From a virus: 64,000 bases of DNA. Positions 9,217-16,031 of this stretch are shown piece by piece. The number at the start of each line of letters is the position of its first letter. The first letter of the stretch is position 1. The translations under genes were made by a program, and so were the position numbers. Below the pieces are notes generated by a model that searched no databases, was not told the DNA's origin, and saw only the letters and a list, made by a program, of their open reading frames with translations. The stretch lies in the IMG/VR virus record IMGVR_UViG_3300020180_000014, positions 27,396 to 91,395 of that record; one strand, 5' to 3'.

Positions 9217-9396
9217 ATGGCGAAGAAGATCGAAGGTACGTTTCACATCTGCACACGCGATCAGGCTGGGCGGTACTGCATCAAGGGCGAAGGGCGTGTC
9301 GACGAGCACAACAAAGTCGACGTCGAGATCATCGTGCACGATCACGAAGCGACGAAGCCGTACACGGGACGCAAGTTCACACTCATCATCGAATAG
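9217..9396 (+). CDS. Small 59-residue beta-rich protein
   Basis: Start ATG follows TAGGAG. 59 residues, alternating strand pattern with two cysteines (in HIC and RYC). Gap of 7 bases from the upstream gene. Not recognised. Confidence 0.65.
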   Translation: MAKKIEGTFHICTRDQAGRYCIKGEGRVDEHNKVDVEIIVHDHEATKPYTGRKFTLIIE

Positions 9397-9400
9397 CACT

Positions 9401-9754
9401 ATGGACGTCGAAAAACTGCAAGCTGACATGCGAGCCGCTGCTGAAGCAGGCCTCAAGCGCGATGCTGCAACGGTGCGCGCGAAGATCAACGAACGGAAGC
9501 CGCCGACGCCCCACCTGTTCGACGCGCTCGAATCGATCGGCGCAACGATGGATCCGATGTGGGAAGGCGAGTGGGAGGGCCCGGTCCTGTTCAACGATCC
9601 CAAAGGCGCCTCGCGGTTGATCCTCGTCACGCCTGCCGACCACGACGAGTTCCTGACGTGGGCGACAGCGCATCCGAACTTCACCGACGAAGAATTGCAG
9701 GAGCAAGGCCGTGCGTTCCTCGTGCGCATGTGCGCGAGGCCAGTCAACCCGTGA
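9401..9754 (+). CDS. Hypothetical protein
   Basis: 117 residues from ATG, 4 bases after the previous stop; its own stop overlaps the next start as GTGA. N-terminal helices then a mixed domain with DPMWEGEWEGP. No motif recognised. Confidence 0.7.
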   Translation: MDVEKLQADMRAAAEAGLKRDAATVRAKINERKPPTPHLFDALESIGATMDPMWEGEWEGPVLFNDPKGASRLILVTPADHDEFLTWATAHPNFTDEELQEQGRAFLVRMCARPVNP

Positions 9755-10182
9755 GCGTTGAATGGTCGATGGAGAAGGTCGCCGAACAGTTCCGGCTCGA
9801 CGTTCGCGCACGCTTCGAGGCTGAGAACGCAGAGTGGCTCGCCGAAGAGCGTACAGGCATCGCGAAGATCAAAGCCGACTGCGATGCGGCAGGCGAGGCG
9901 TACCCGGACTGGCTTACGCCCGAGCGCAACAGCTTCTACTGGGAGATCTACAGCACCAGTGAGATCGCGATCGTCAACAACTCGGTCGACGTGCTGTTGC
10001 CGACGAACTTCGCGGTCTACCCCAACTTCATTGCGATGTTCGGCAAGACGTCAGTCGGTTGGTCGATCCCGTCGGTCGAGGCGAAAATCGTCGACGGTGA
10101 AGCGCGCCTGTTCGTGCACTTGATCCTGATCGACTACTGGGATGACGAACGCCACGCGAAGTGGCTGAAAGAGAACCCGTGA
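9751..10182 (+). CDS. Hypothetical protein
   Basis: 143 residues from GTG overlapping the previous stop. Helical N-terminus (about 1-50), then a strand-rich part rich in aromatic residues (YWEIY, YPNFIAMFG, LIDYWDDE). Stop overlaps the next GTG. Not recognised. Confidence 0.75.
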   Translation: MSVEWSMEKVAEQFRLDVRARFEAENAEWLAEERTGIAKIKADCDAAGEAYPDWLTPERNSFYWEIYSTSEIAIVNNSVDVLLPTNFAVYPNFIAMFGKTSVGWSIPSVEAKIVDGEARLFVHLILIDYWDDERHAKWLKENP

Positions 10183-10919
10183 CAACACCACCCCGCTACT
10201 ACCTCGACACTGAGTTCATCGACGACGGCGTGACCGAGACGTTGCAGCTGATCTCGATCGGTATCATCTGCGACGACGGCCGCGAGCTGTACCTCGTCAA
10301 CAGTGAGTTCGACGAGAGCCGCTGCGACGACTGGCTCAAGGAGAACGTCCTCAAGCAGCTACCGCTGTGCACGTGTCCGGGCGGGGGCGCGTTGGATCAT
10401 CTCGGCCACAACGCGCCGGACTGCAAGTGGCGTACGCGCAATCAGATCCGGGATGCGATCATCGCGTTCGTTCCCGATCCCGGCAACGAAGTGAAGCCCG
10501 AGTTCTGGGCGTTCTTCGCGAGCTACGACTGGGTACTGTTCGCACAGCTGTTCGGCAAGATGATCAACTTGCCGAAGCACTTCCCGTGGCTCGTCAACGA
10601 CCTCAAGACGTGGGCCAAGCACCTGGGCTACACCGGCAAGTTCAAGGAGCTGTTGCCGAACACCGGTCATCATGATGCTCTCGCGGATGCGCGCTGGAAC
10701 CGCGACGTGCACAAGATCCTGATGGAGAAGCTCACGTCCACGCAGAAGCTGTTGGGGACGACACTCGTCGAAGCGATGGCGCTCTACGACGAGAAGTGCA
10801 CCGGTTGCAACCTGCAGACGTCCTGCGAATGTCCGAGCAGTGGACACGGCGCAGACTGCCGTCGCGATCGTGAAGCGGCCGTGCGCAAGGTCATAACCGA
10901 TCTGGGGCTGACGTCGTGA
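10179..10919 (+). CDS. DEDDh 3'-5' exoribonuclease, Rv2179c-like
   Basis: 246 residues from GTG overlapping the previous stop. Exonuclease residues: D10 and E12 in LDTEF, D117 in ASYDW, H165 and D170 in HHDALAD. The opening DTEFIDDG and the phrase ISIGII closely recall the Mycobacterium Rv2179c family, which trims RNA 3' ends. Two additions are unusual: a Cys/His insert between residues 64 and 82, and a Cys-rich C-terminal segment (residues 207-227), both likely metal-binding. Located in the same operon as the Ro-like protein, it is a good candidate for its degradative partner. Confidence 0.8.
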   Translation: MTTPPRYYLDTEFIDDGVTETLQLISIGIICDDGRELYLVNSEFDESRCDDWLKENVLKQLPLCTCPGGGALDHLGHNAPDCKWRTRNQIRDAIIAFVPDPGNEVKPEFWAFFASYDWVLFAQLFGKMINLPKHFPWLVNDLKTWAKHLGYTGKFKELLPNTGHHDALADARWNRDVHKILMEKLTSTQKLLGTTLVEAMALYDEKCTGCNLQTSCECPSSGHGADCRRDREAAVRKVITDLGLTS

Positions 10920-11194
10920 ATCCGGTCATCGAGAAGCTCATGCCAGATGCACGCGATACGTACTGCACGGGCGCATTGTTCAAGTACGTCCAGCACAAGT
11001 ACAACTGCGACTGGCTGCAGCCGATGTGGCACAAGGGTCCGTGCGACTGCGGACTCAAGGAGTTGATCCAGCAACTGCCTGAAGGTTTGCTGCGAATCCT
11101 CGTCGAAGCGAGCGAACACGTGCGCGCGACCGTCGAGGGTATCAAGCAGGACAAGGAACGCGACGAGCGAGAAGCCACGGAGAAAGCACCATGA
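10916..11194 (+). CDS. Small Cys-containing protein
   Basis: 92 residues from GTG overlapping the exonuclease stop. Contains CDWLQPMWHKGPCDCGL, which may bind metal, followed by a charged helix. The pattern partly echoes the Cys-rich tail of the upstream exonuclease. Not recognised beyond that. Confidence 0.7.
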   Translation: MNPVIEKLMPDARDTYCTGALFKYVQHKYNCDWLQPMWHKGPCDCGLKELIQQLPEGLLRILVEASEHVRATVEGIKQDKERDEREATEKAP

Positions 11195-11595
11195 TGGAGA
11201 CCGGAGTCGTCGTCAGCATTCACCACGAGCCCATCTTCTGGCACGAACCCGGTGGACGTTCGAGCGGCGCGTTGCCGGATAGTCGCATGCTGTGGGACGT
11301 GTTGTGGCAGGCGAACCGCGACGGTTGGCTTTCGGGTTTCGCGCACACGCATCCAGGTGGCGGTCTGCCGGGTCCATCGCGCGAGGACATCTCGTCGTTC
11401 GTCGCGATCGAGAACGCGATCGGTCGGCCGCTCAACTGGTGGATCGTCAGCTCGGACATGACCGTGCTCGTGCGCAAGTCGACGATGGACAGCATACCGG
11501 GTCGCGAGATTTTCGGTACGACACGCATCGACGATCCTGTGTGGACGCCGGATCTGCGTCGTCGCTCGGGCATGGGCCGGACGCCGTATCGCTGA
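11191..11595 (+). CDS. JAMM/JAB-domain metalloprotease
   Basis: 134 residues. The JAMM zinc motif is visible: H52, H54 and P55 in HTHPGG, then S63 and D66. The family removes ubiquitin-like or sulfur-carrier tails by isopeptidase or peptidase cleavage. An E1-like ThiF protein is encoded 2.6 kb downstream in the same block; JAB plus E1-like pairs mark prokaryotic ubiquitin-like systems. Start ATG overlaps the upstream stop. Phage tail JAB proteins usually carry a second NlpC domain, which is absent here. Confidence 0.8.
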   Translation: MMETGVVVSIHHEPIFWHEPGGRSSGALPDSRMLWDVLWQANRDGWLSGFAHTHPGGGLPGPSREDISSFVAIENAIGRPLNWWIVSSDMTVLVRKSTMDSIPGREIFGTTRIDDPVWTPDLRRRSGMGRTPYR

Positions 11596-11615
11596 TCCCT
11601 GCTGCGACGTAGCTC

Positions 11616-11644
11616 TTGACTTGCCGAGCCTTCGTCGTTAGGGT
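11616..11644 (+). promoter_or_regulatory. Sigma70-like promoter
   Basis: TTGACT at 11616-11621, 17-base spacer, TAGGGT at 11639-11644. It lies in the 74-base gap after the JAB gene and reads into the next gene; the context AGCTCTTGACT recurs at 17031. Confidence 0.65.
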
Positions 11645-11669
11645 CAGGGTTCATCGAGAGGACTGTGCC

Positions 11670-12113
11670 ATGGCTGATAACGAGCTGATGCGTGTGATCA
11701 AGGACGACGAGGCCCGCGTGAACGTCACGTGGAAGAACGCGAACGGCGACCTGCCGGATCCGGTGTTCCGTGACTCGTCCGAGGGTGACGTCCGTGGTTG
11801 GGTGACCGAGGCCGTCCGTAACGGTGGCGTGCCCGGTATCACTGCAGACCGCGATGCGAACTTCGCCGACTACATCGTGGATCGCTTCCCGCCGACGGAA
11901 GCGCGCCCGTACAACCTGATCCAGGTGCGCCCGAAGACGGCGTTCGGCGCTGACATCGAGGATGACGGTCCGAGCGACGCCGAGATCGAAGACCAAGAGA
12001 TCGAACGGCAGATCGAGGCTCAAGAAGAGGCTGCGATCGAGCAGCGTGCCGAGGATCAAGAGATCGAACGGCAGATCGAGGCTCAAGAAGAGGCCGCGAT
12101 CGAACAGGTCTAG
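11670..12113 (+). CDS. Hypothetical protein with C-terminal tandem repeat
   Basis: 147 residues from ATG. Residues 1-100 have a strand-helix-strand pattern with NGGVPGI and end in a probable strand (NLIQVRP), compatible with a beta-grasp fold but not proof of one. The last 42 residues are two near-identical copies of an acidic Gln/Glu helix (EDQEIERQIEAQEEAAIEQ). It follows its own promoter. Next to JAB and E1-like genes, a ubiquitin-like substrate is one possibility; no terminal Gly-Gly is present. Confidence 0.75.
   Translation: MADNELMRVIKDDEARVNVTWKNANGDLPDPVFRDSSEGDVRGWVTEAVRNGGVPGITADRDANFADYIVDRFPPTEARPYNLIQVRPKTAFGADIEDDGPSDAEIEDQEIERQIEAQEEAAIEQRAEDQEIERQIEAQEEAAIEQV
11982..12108 (+). 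repeat. Tandem direct repeat inside gene
   Basis: Two copies of a unit of about 60 bases, nearly identical at DNA level, encode the repeated acidic helix at the end of the upstream-described protein. Recent duplication is the simplest reading. Confidence 0.75.
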
Positions 12114-12115
12114 TC

Positions 12116-12616
12116 GTGCTGCGCGTCGTCTCAGGTGCACTGATCCGCGACGGCTACGTGCTGATGGGTTTGCGTAAGAAGAGCGCATACCGACCTGACC
12201 TCTGGGAACTTCCCGGAGGAAAGATCGATCCGGGCGAGTCGCCGCACCAAGCGCTTGTCCGCGAGTGGAGTGAGGAGTGTGGTTGCCGCGTCGAGCCCGG
12301 CCAGTTTCTCTCGATGGCGATACTGCACGTCGACATCTCGTTCGTCATCGAGCTGTACACGATTCGGCTCGTCATGGGCACGCCGATGGCGCTCGACCAT
12401 CAGGAGCTGCGTTGGGTCAATCCGTTGTACGCCGTCCAGCGGCTGCCGTGCTCGCCTGCATTCTACCTGCACTACCCGCAGCTCGTGAAACACATCGAAG
12501 CCAGCTGGTCGATGTCGACGTGCGACGTCGTCGGAGACAGCGGTTGCACGAACGATGAGTGTTCGCGTTGCCACCCTCTCGCGAAACCTGTACGGGCTCT
12601 TCACGAGTCGTGGTGA
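12116..12616 (+). CDS. Nudix hydrolase
   Basis: 166 residues from GTG. The Nudix box is complete at residues 35-57 (GKIDPGE, then REWSEECG), which binds metal and cleaves nucleoside diphosphate linkages. The N-terminus is MutT-like (VVSGALIRDG). A C-terminal extension carries four cysteines (CDVVGDSGCTNDECSRC), likely zinc-binding and not usual for MutT. Substrate unknown; oxidised nucleotides, NAD-type or capped RNA are all possible for the family. Confidence 0.85.
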   Translation: MLRVVSGALIRDGYVLMGLRKKSAYRPDLWELPGGKIDPGESPHQALVREWSEECGCRVEPGQFLSMAILHVDISFVIELYTIRLVMGTPMALDHQELRWVNPLYAVQRLPCSPAFYLHYPQLVKHIEASWSMSTCDVVGDSGCTNDECSRCHPLAKPVRALHESW

Positions 12617-12954
12617 TGCCGACCGTCGGTTGGTCCGGTATTCGTCGTGCCGTCGTATGGGCGTTCGAAGCGAAGACGCTCTGGGGCAAGCTGCTGTATG
12701 CGGTCGACGAGCGCGGTTACGACGCTGTCGATGCAATTTCGGCGGCGCTGATCGTGAAGCATCCGGCAATCGCGCGAGAGATCCGACTCACCAGTACGCT
12801 GACCGCACGCACGACGAAGTCGATGGACTTCCACTCAACGTCGGTACATGGCATCGGCTCGACGGACAATTGGCCCTGGAAGGGTCAACTTGTTGAGGTG
12901 CACTTGAACGATGATCAACGACTCGTTGCCGTGTGGTACCAGGAGAAAGGATGA
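12616..12954 (+). CDS. Hypothetical protein
   Basis: 112 residues from ATG in a TGATG overlap. Hydrophobic helical N-terminal half, then a polar region with NWPWKGQLVEV strands. No family recognised. Stop overlaps next start. Confidence 0.65.
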   Translation: MPTVGWSGIRRAVVWAFEAKTLWGKLLYAVDERGYDAVDAISAALIVKHPAIAREIRLTSTLTARTTKSMDFHSTSVHGIGSTDNWPWKGQLVEVHLNDDQRLVAVWYQEKG

Positions 12955-13151
12955 CCGTGCAGCTCAGTCTCAGTGAAGTTCAGGTCGCCGTCGCTGACTA
13001 TCTTCGCAAGCGTGGCGTGGTCGTCGAGGACGCTGACCAGGTGCAGCTCGTCAACTTCAGCACGCATACCGGCTACGTCAACATTGCTCATGTCACGCCG
13101 ATGGTCGTGGTCCGTGATGCCAAACTGCCGGAGGGCGGGCCGTACCGATGA
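12951..13151 (+). CDS. Small protein ending near a Gly-Gly
   Basis: 66 residues from ATG after AGGAGAAAGG. N-terminal helix (SEVQVAVADYLRKRG) then strands. The tail reads LPEGGPYR, a Gly-Gly followed by three residues. This would suit JAB processing only if the protein were ubiquitin-like, and the helix-first order argues against it. Confidence 0.6.
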   Translation: MTVQLSLSEVQVAVADYLRKRGVVVEDADQVQLVNFSTHTGYVNIAHVTPMVVVRDAKLPEGGPYR

Positions 13152-13456
13152 TCGAGACCGTGTTCCATACCGTGGTCTGGACCGAGACACCGACGAACAT
13201 CACGATGTCGCTCGGGCTCGAAGGTGCGCTCACGACCCGTGAAGCAGCCGAACGCGTGGCGACTGCGTACCGTGAGTTTCTGCAAGCCGACTCCGACGAC
13301 GGGCTCGTACAGGCGTACTTCGCGCGTGTGGGCATCCTGGAGATTTCGCGCGCACACCCACAGCTCAAGCACCCCGAACCGCGCGTGGACGTCGACGCGA
13401 TCGTCGCCGAGATCGAAGCGCGAACAGCACGCAAACGCGAAAAGAGGCTCTCGTGA
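13148..13456 (+). CDS. Hypothetical protein
   Basis: 102 residues from ATG overlapping the previous stop; strand-rich start, helical middle, very basic end (RTARKREKRLS). Overlaps the deaminase start by GTGA. Not recognised. Confidence 0.7.
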   Translation: MIETVFHTVVWTETPTNITMSLGLEGALTTREAAERVATAYREFLQADSDDGLVQAYFARVGILEISRAHPQLKHPEPRVDVDAIVAEIEARTARKREKRLS

Positions 13457-13950
13457 GACCGGACTGGGATACGTACTTCATGATCATCGCCGACGCGGTG
13501 TCGATGCGTGCGAGCTGCGACCGTGCGCGCGTTGGTGCGGTGATCGTCGTCGATAAGCGCATCATGTCGACCGGCTACAACGGCGCACCGAGCGGCGTGT
13601 CGTCGTGCGACGAGGTCGGCCATGACCTGGTCGACATCAACGGTCGTCAGAGCTGTGTGCGTGTCATCCACTCTGAGAAGAACGCCATCATCACGGCGGC
13701 GCGGCACGGGGTTCGTCTGGCAGGTGCGACGCTCTACACGACCGCGAGCACGTGCCGCGACTGCTACATGGCGGCGCTGCAGACCGGCATCGTTCGGATC
13801 GTCTACGGCTCCGAGTACATCGGCGGCAAGTCGTTCGATTTCGTTTCGGCGGCGCAAGCGAACGGCATAGAGCTGCGGCACTTACCGATCGCGGATGCGA
13901 TCAAGAACTGGACGCCGCCGCCACACGCGGTCTCTGTCAAGGCGCCATGA
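13453..13950 (+). CDS. Deoxycytidylate deaminase
   Basis: 165 residues from GTG. Zinc site visible: H73 and E75 in HSEKNAI, C101 and C104 in STCRDC; NGAPSG and the large insert between are typical of dCMP deaminase. It converts dCMP to dUMP, feeding the phage thymidylate synthase (ThyX) and thymidylate kinase encoded elsewhere in the window. Length is normal. Confidence 0.92.
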   Translation: MRPDWDTYFMIIADAVSMRASCDRARVGAVIVVDKRIMSTGYNGAPSGVSSCDEVGHDLVDINGRQSCVRVIHSEKNAIITAARHGVRLAGATLYTTASTCRDCYMAALQTGIVRIVYGSEYIGGKSFDFVSAAQANGIELRHLPIADAIKNWTPPPHAVSVKAP

Positions 13951-14180
13951 AGTTCGGGGCGTACCACTGCGAGCGTGGTTGGGTCGTAGACACGGGCGTG
14001 GGCGGTACGTACGCATGGGACGTGGAGCAGGCTCAGTGGCATGACAGTGTTGAAGCGGGGATCGATGAATTGGTTGCGACTGACATCGTCGATGCAGTGG
14101 ATGCGTCAAGGTTCCCGGATGAACCAGCGACGGCAAAGTCTCTCGAACAGGGCGGCTGGCGATTCTTGCGATTGCTCTAG
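13947..14180 (+). CDS. Small hypothetical protein
   Basis: 77 residues from ATG overlapping the deaminase stop (ATGA). Acidic, with YHCERGWVVDTGVGGTYAWD at the start. No family recognised. Confidence 0.6.
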   Translation: MKFGAYHCERGWVVDTGVGGTYAWDVEQAQWHDSVEAGIDELVATDIVDAVDASRFPDEPATAKSLEQGGWRFLRLL

Positions 14181-14192
14181 GGGAAAACAACC

Positions 14193-14789
14193 ATGAAGAC
14201 CGTAACCATCGTTGGTGTCGGCGCGCTCGGCTCGCACGTCACGCAGTTTCTCCGCAACGAGGCGAACCTGCGCGTGATCGACTTCGATCGCGTCGAGGCT
14301 AAGAACATCCTGTCGCAGTTTCATGGCAAACCGGGCGGCGGCAAGCTCAAGGTCGAGGCACTCAAGGGTGCGATGCAGTTCCTGTGGGGAACGAAGCTCG
14401 ACGTGCGCAGTGCGAAGCTGGAGTCGAACAACGTGATCACGATGCTGGCGGGCAGCGACCTGATCATCGATTGTCTCGACAACGGTGCTGGCCGTCGTGT
14501 GCTTCAGGCGTACGCACGCGGTGACGTTGCACATGCACCGGGGCATCGCGAGCAGACGCCGTTGCTCCACGGCGCACTTGCTGCTGACGGTGCGTTCGGC
14601 CGTGTGATCTGGGATGAGAACTTCGTAATCGACGAGAACGACGGCGGTGCCGCGACATGCGAGGACGGCGAGCACCTGCCGTTCATCGTGATGGTGTCGA
14701 GCTTGATCGCACAGTCCGCGAAGGTCTACCTGAAGACGGGCAAGAAGCTCGGCTGGTCGATCGCACCTACGAACATCGTCGGGGTGTAG
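14193..14789 (+). CDS. E1-like ThiF/MoeB-family adenylyltransferase
   Basis: 198 residues after AGGGGA. Rossmann ATP-binding loop GVGALGS (8-14), DFDRVEAKN (30-38, acidic and Arg residues for ATP), Lys around 51-53, and DCLDN (93-97). C156 in ATCEDGE could be the thiol-forming residue. The family adenylates the C-terminus of ubiquitin-like or sulfur-carrier proteins. It is shorter than MoeB/ThiF and lacks CxxC zinc pairs. A JAMM protease is encoded upstream in the same block. Confidence 0.85.
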   Translation: MKTVTIVGVGALGSHVTQFLRNEANLRVIDFDRVEAKNILSQFHGKPGGGKLKVEALKGAMQFLWGTKLDVRSAKLESNNVITMLAGSDLIIDCLDNGAGRRVLQAYARGDVAHAPGHREQTPLLHGALAADGAFGRVIWDENFVIDENDGGAATCEDGEHLPFIVMVSSLIAQSAKVYLKTGKKLGWSIAPTNIVGV

Positions 14790-14801
14790 TAGGCTCGCTA
14801 C

Positions 14802-15011
14802 GTGAATGAGATCGTGATCAGATCGACGTGGATCGTCGGTAACGGTGACTGCATCGAAGCTGGTGCGCGCAAGCTGAGTGGCAAGAAGATGAAGCCCCGC
14901 AAGAAGCGTGGCAAGCCGATCTCGCCTGCAGCACGGTTGGAGATGCAGGCGAACATCGCTGCAGCTCGCGAACGCCGTCGTTGTGGGAGCGAGATCACGC
15001 GAAGGAGCTGA
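14802..15011 (+). CDS. Small basic protein
   Basis: 69 residues from GTG. Strand-like N-terminus then a Lys/Arg-rich tail (KKMKPRKKRGKP). Basic tail suggests nucleic acid binding. TGATG-type overlap with the next gene. Confidence 0.55.
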   Translation: MNEIVIRSTWIVGNGDCIEAGARKLSGKKMKPRKKRGKPISPAARLEMQANIAAARERRRCGSEITRRS

Positions 15012-15394
15012 TGCCGCTCCCCGCCGGTAAGCCTCGGACGTTGACAGGTCGTGTCGCCTATCGCATGGTCGACGCGCTCGAAGAAGCATTCAAGCGGGTT
15101 AACCAGGCCGACTTCGAGTACATCCTCATGCTCGGTGCAGCGCAGGCGACAAAGACAGCGCTCACGCCCGAGGACTTCGACAACGATCAGGGCATCGACG
15201 CGTTGACAGCGATCTTCGCGATGCTGACGAAGGAACACGATCGCGACGTGATCCACGTGACGCCGGAGTGGCGACGCGTCGTGGTCTCCGCGCGGCGGTT
15301 GATGCCGCAACGAACAGGTGAACGGTTCTGGCGTTGGAAGGCGAACGGCGAGGCAAACCTGGTGCACGTCGTCGTGATCCCGGGTTTGCCATGA
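15011..15394 (+). CDS. Hypothetical protein
   Basis: 127 residues from ATG (an in-frame GTG lies at 14981). Mostly helical with a strand-rich end (LVHVVVIPG). Last protein before the RNA cluster. Not recognised. Confidence 0.7.
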   Translation: MPLPAGKPRTLTGRVAYRMVDALEEAFKRVNQADFEYILMLGAAQATKTALTPEDFDNDQGIDALTAIFAMLTKEHDRDVIHVTPEWRRVVVSARRLMPQRTGERFWRWKANGEANLVHVVVIPGLP

Positions 15395-15399
15395 ACCTC

Positions 15400-15428
15400 T
15401 TGACAAGGTCAGAACCCTTCGCTAGGGT
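15400..15428 (+). promoter_or_regulatory. Near-consensus promoter of RNA cluster
   Basis: TTGACA at 15400-15405, 17-base spacer, TAGGGT at 15423-15428. Transcription would start near 15435, at the first hairpin of the noncoding RNA region, with no protein frame immediately downstream. Confidence 0.75.
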
Positions 15429-15436
15429 GCTTTTCA

Positions 15437-15516
15437 GCTGGTCACCACCAGCGTCGAGCTTACAAGCGCCCGCATGGGCATCATTCCTACCATCTGGAAA
15501 GAAACCAGCTCGACGC
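15437..15516 (+). ncRNA. Structured RNA domain upstream of tRNA-like elements
   Basis: A hairpin GCTGGT-CACC-ACCAGC (15437-15452) is followed by a perfect 10-bp stem between 15451-15460 (GCGTCGAGCT) and 15507-15516 (AGCTCGACGC). Inside are two small hairpins, GCCC/GGGC (15468-15479) and TTCC/GGAA (15484-15499), giving a three-way junction. There is no T-loop, so it is not a tRNA. The first hairpin and the long stem overlap by two bases and may compete. Confidence 0.5.
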
Positions 15517-15536
15517 ACTCGGTGACCGGTCATCAC

Positions 15537-15661
15537 GAAGGATAAGGAGACTGGGTCTCCGCTTCCCTTACCCGGAAAGTTACCCTCACAGTAACAACTC
15601 GCTGCTTCGGCAGCACCCGCGACTGTGCACACGCTGGTTGGTTCGATTCCAACATCCTTCA
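15537..15661 (+). tRNA. tRNA-like element with anticodon TAC and long insert
   Basis: Acceptor strands GAAGGAT (15537-15543) and ATCCTTC (15654-15660) pair perfectly. D-stem GGAG/CTCC, T-arm GTTGG-TTCGATT-CCAAC is canonical. The anticodon arm TTCC-CTTACCC-GGAA would give TAC (Val), but C at 37 and 38 is abnormal. Between the anticodon and T arms lie about 59 bases instead of 5, holding hairpins GTTAC/GTAAC and GCTGC-TTCG-GCAGC. It may be a tRNA with an unremoved insert, a degenerate tRNA, or a tRNA mimic. No CCA is encoded. Confidence 0.45.
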
Positions 15662-15697
15662 CGACGCTCTGTTTGCGACACTGACAACTGAAGACTC

Positions 15698-15827
15698 GGG
15701 GATTTACCGCCGGTCGGTTCCGGCACTTGAATACGGATCAAGCTATCCAACAGCGGCACTCGGCGCCTTCAAAACACGCCACCAGTCGATTGTTTACAAG
15801 CCCGAGGTTCGACTCCTCAAATCCCCA
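15698..15827 (+). tRNA. tRNA-like element with anticodon ACG and long insert
   Basis: Acceptor GGGGATT (15698-15704) pairs perfectly with AATCCCC (15820-15826); TA follows the acceptor as in normal tRNA. D-arm CCG...CGG; anticodon arm CTTGA-ATACGGA-TCAAG is a perfect 5-bp stem with T33 and anticodon ACG (Arg). T-arm CGAGG-TTCGACT-CCTCA. About 60 bases separate the anticodon and T arms, where 4-5 are normal. Such an insert at the same place in two neighbouring elements is hard to explain as chance. Confidence 0.5.
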
Positions 15828-15829
15828 CC

Positions 15830-15951
15830 GAGACCGTCACCGCATACGCGCTCACACGCAAGCTCAATTGGTAGAGCAACGGCCTTATAAGCCGTAGGAT
15901 TCGGTTCAAATCCGAAGCTACACAACACAGCGCGTATCACTCGACGGTTTC
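15830..15951 (+). ncRNA. Y RNA-like hairpin with tRNA-mimic domain
   Basis: The core looks like tRNA-Ile(TAT): D-arm GCTC/GAGC (15862-15877), anticodon arm ACGGC-CTTATAA-GCCGT (15879-15895), T-arm TTCGG-TTCAAAT-CCGAA (15900-15916). It has no acceptor stem. Instead the flanks form a long closing stem: ATACGCGCT (15844-15852) with AGCGCGTAT (15929-15937), perfect over 9 bp, then GAGACCGT (15830-15837) with ACGGTTTC (15944-15951), 8 bp with one wobble. Bacterial Y RNAs (YrlA) have a tRNA-mimic module on a Ro-binding stem. With a Ro-like gene in the same block this is the best reading, though not proven. Confidence 0.55.
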
Positions 15952-15976
15952 ACTATGACCCCGAAGTCCAAGCGAC

Positions 15977-16019
15977 ACTGCATTGCAGTCTAGCCCACAC
16001 GGAGGGGTCAACCCTTTTT
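15977..16019 (+). terminator. Weak intrinsic terminator of RNA cluster
   Basis: A short dyad ACTGCA-T-TGCAGT (15977-15989) is followed by AGGG-GTCAA-CCCT (16003-16015) and five T residues. The stem is short, so termination may be partial. Confidence 0.4.
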
Positions 16020-16031
16020 CGGAGAAGTGTC

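Noticed and set aside
12951-13151. Ubiquitin-like protein with processed Gly-Gly tail
   Set aside because: The Gly-Gly near the end is suggestive, but the order starts with a long helix, unlike a beta-grasp; kept only as a question in the JAB/E1 finding.
14785-14800. TAGTAGGCT box before the gene at 14802
   Set aside because: Matches the late -10 form but has no GATC palindrome beside it, and the gene sits in an operon.
15537-15827. Group I intron in tRNA
   Set aside because: The inserts of about 60 bases are far too short for a self-splicing intron core and lie outside the anticodon loop.
15830-15951. Ordinary tRNA-Ile(TAT) gene
   Set aside because: Anticodon, D and T arms fit, but the 7-base acceptor strands (CACACGC and GCTACAC) do not pair, so a standard tRNA is unlikely.
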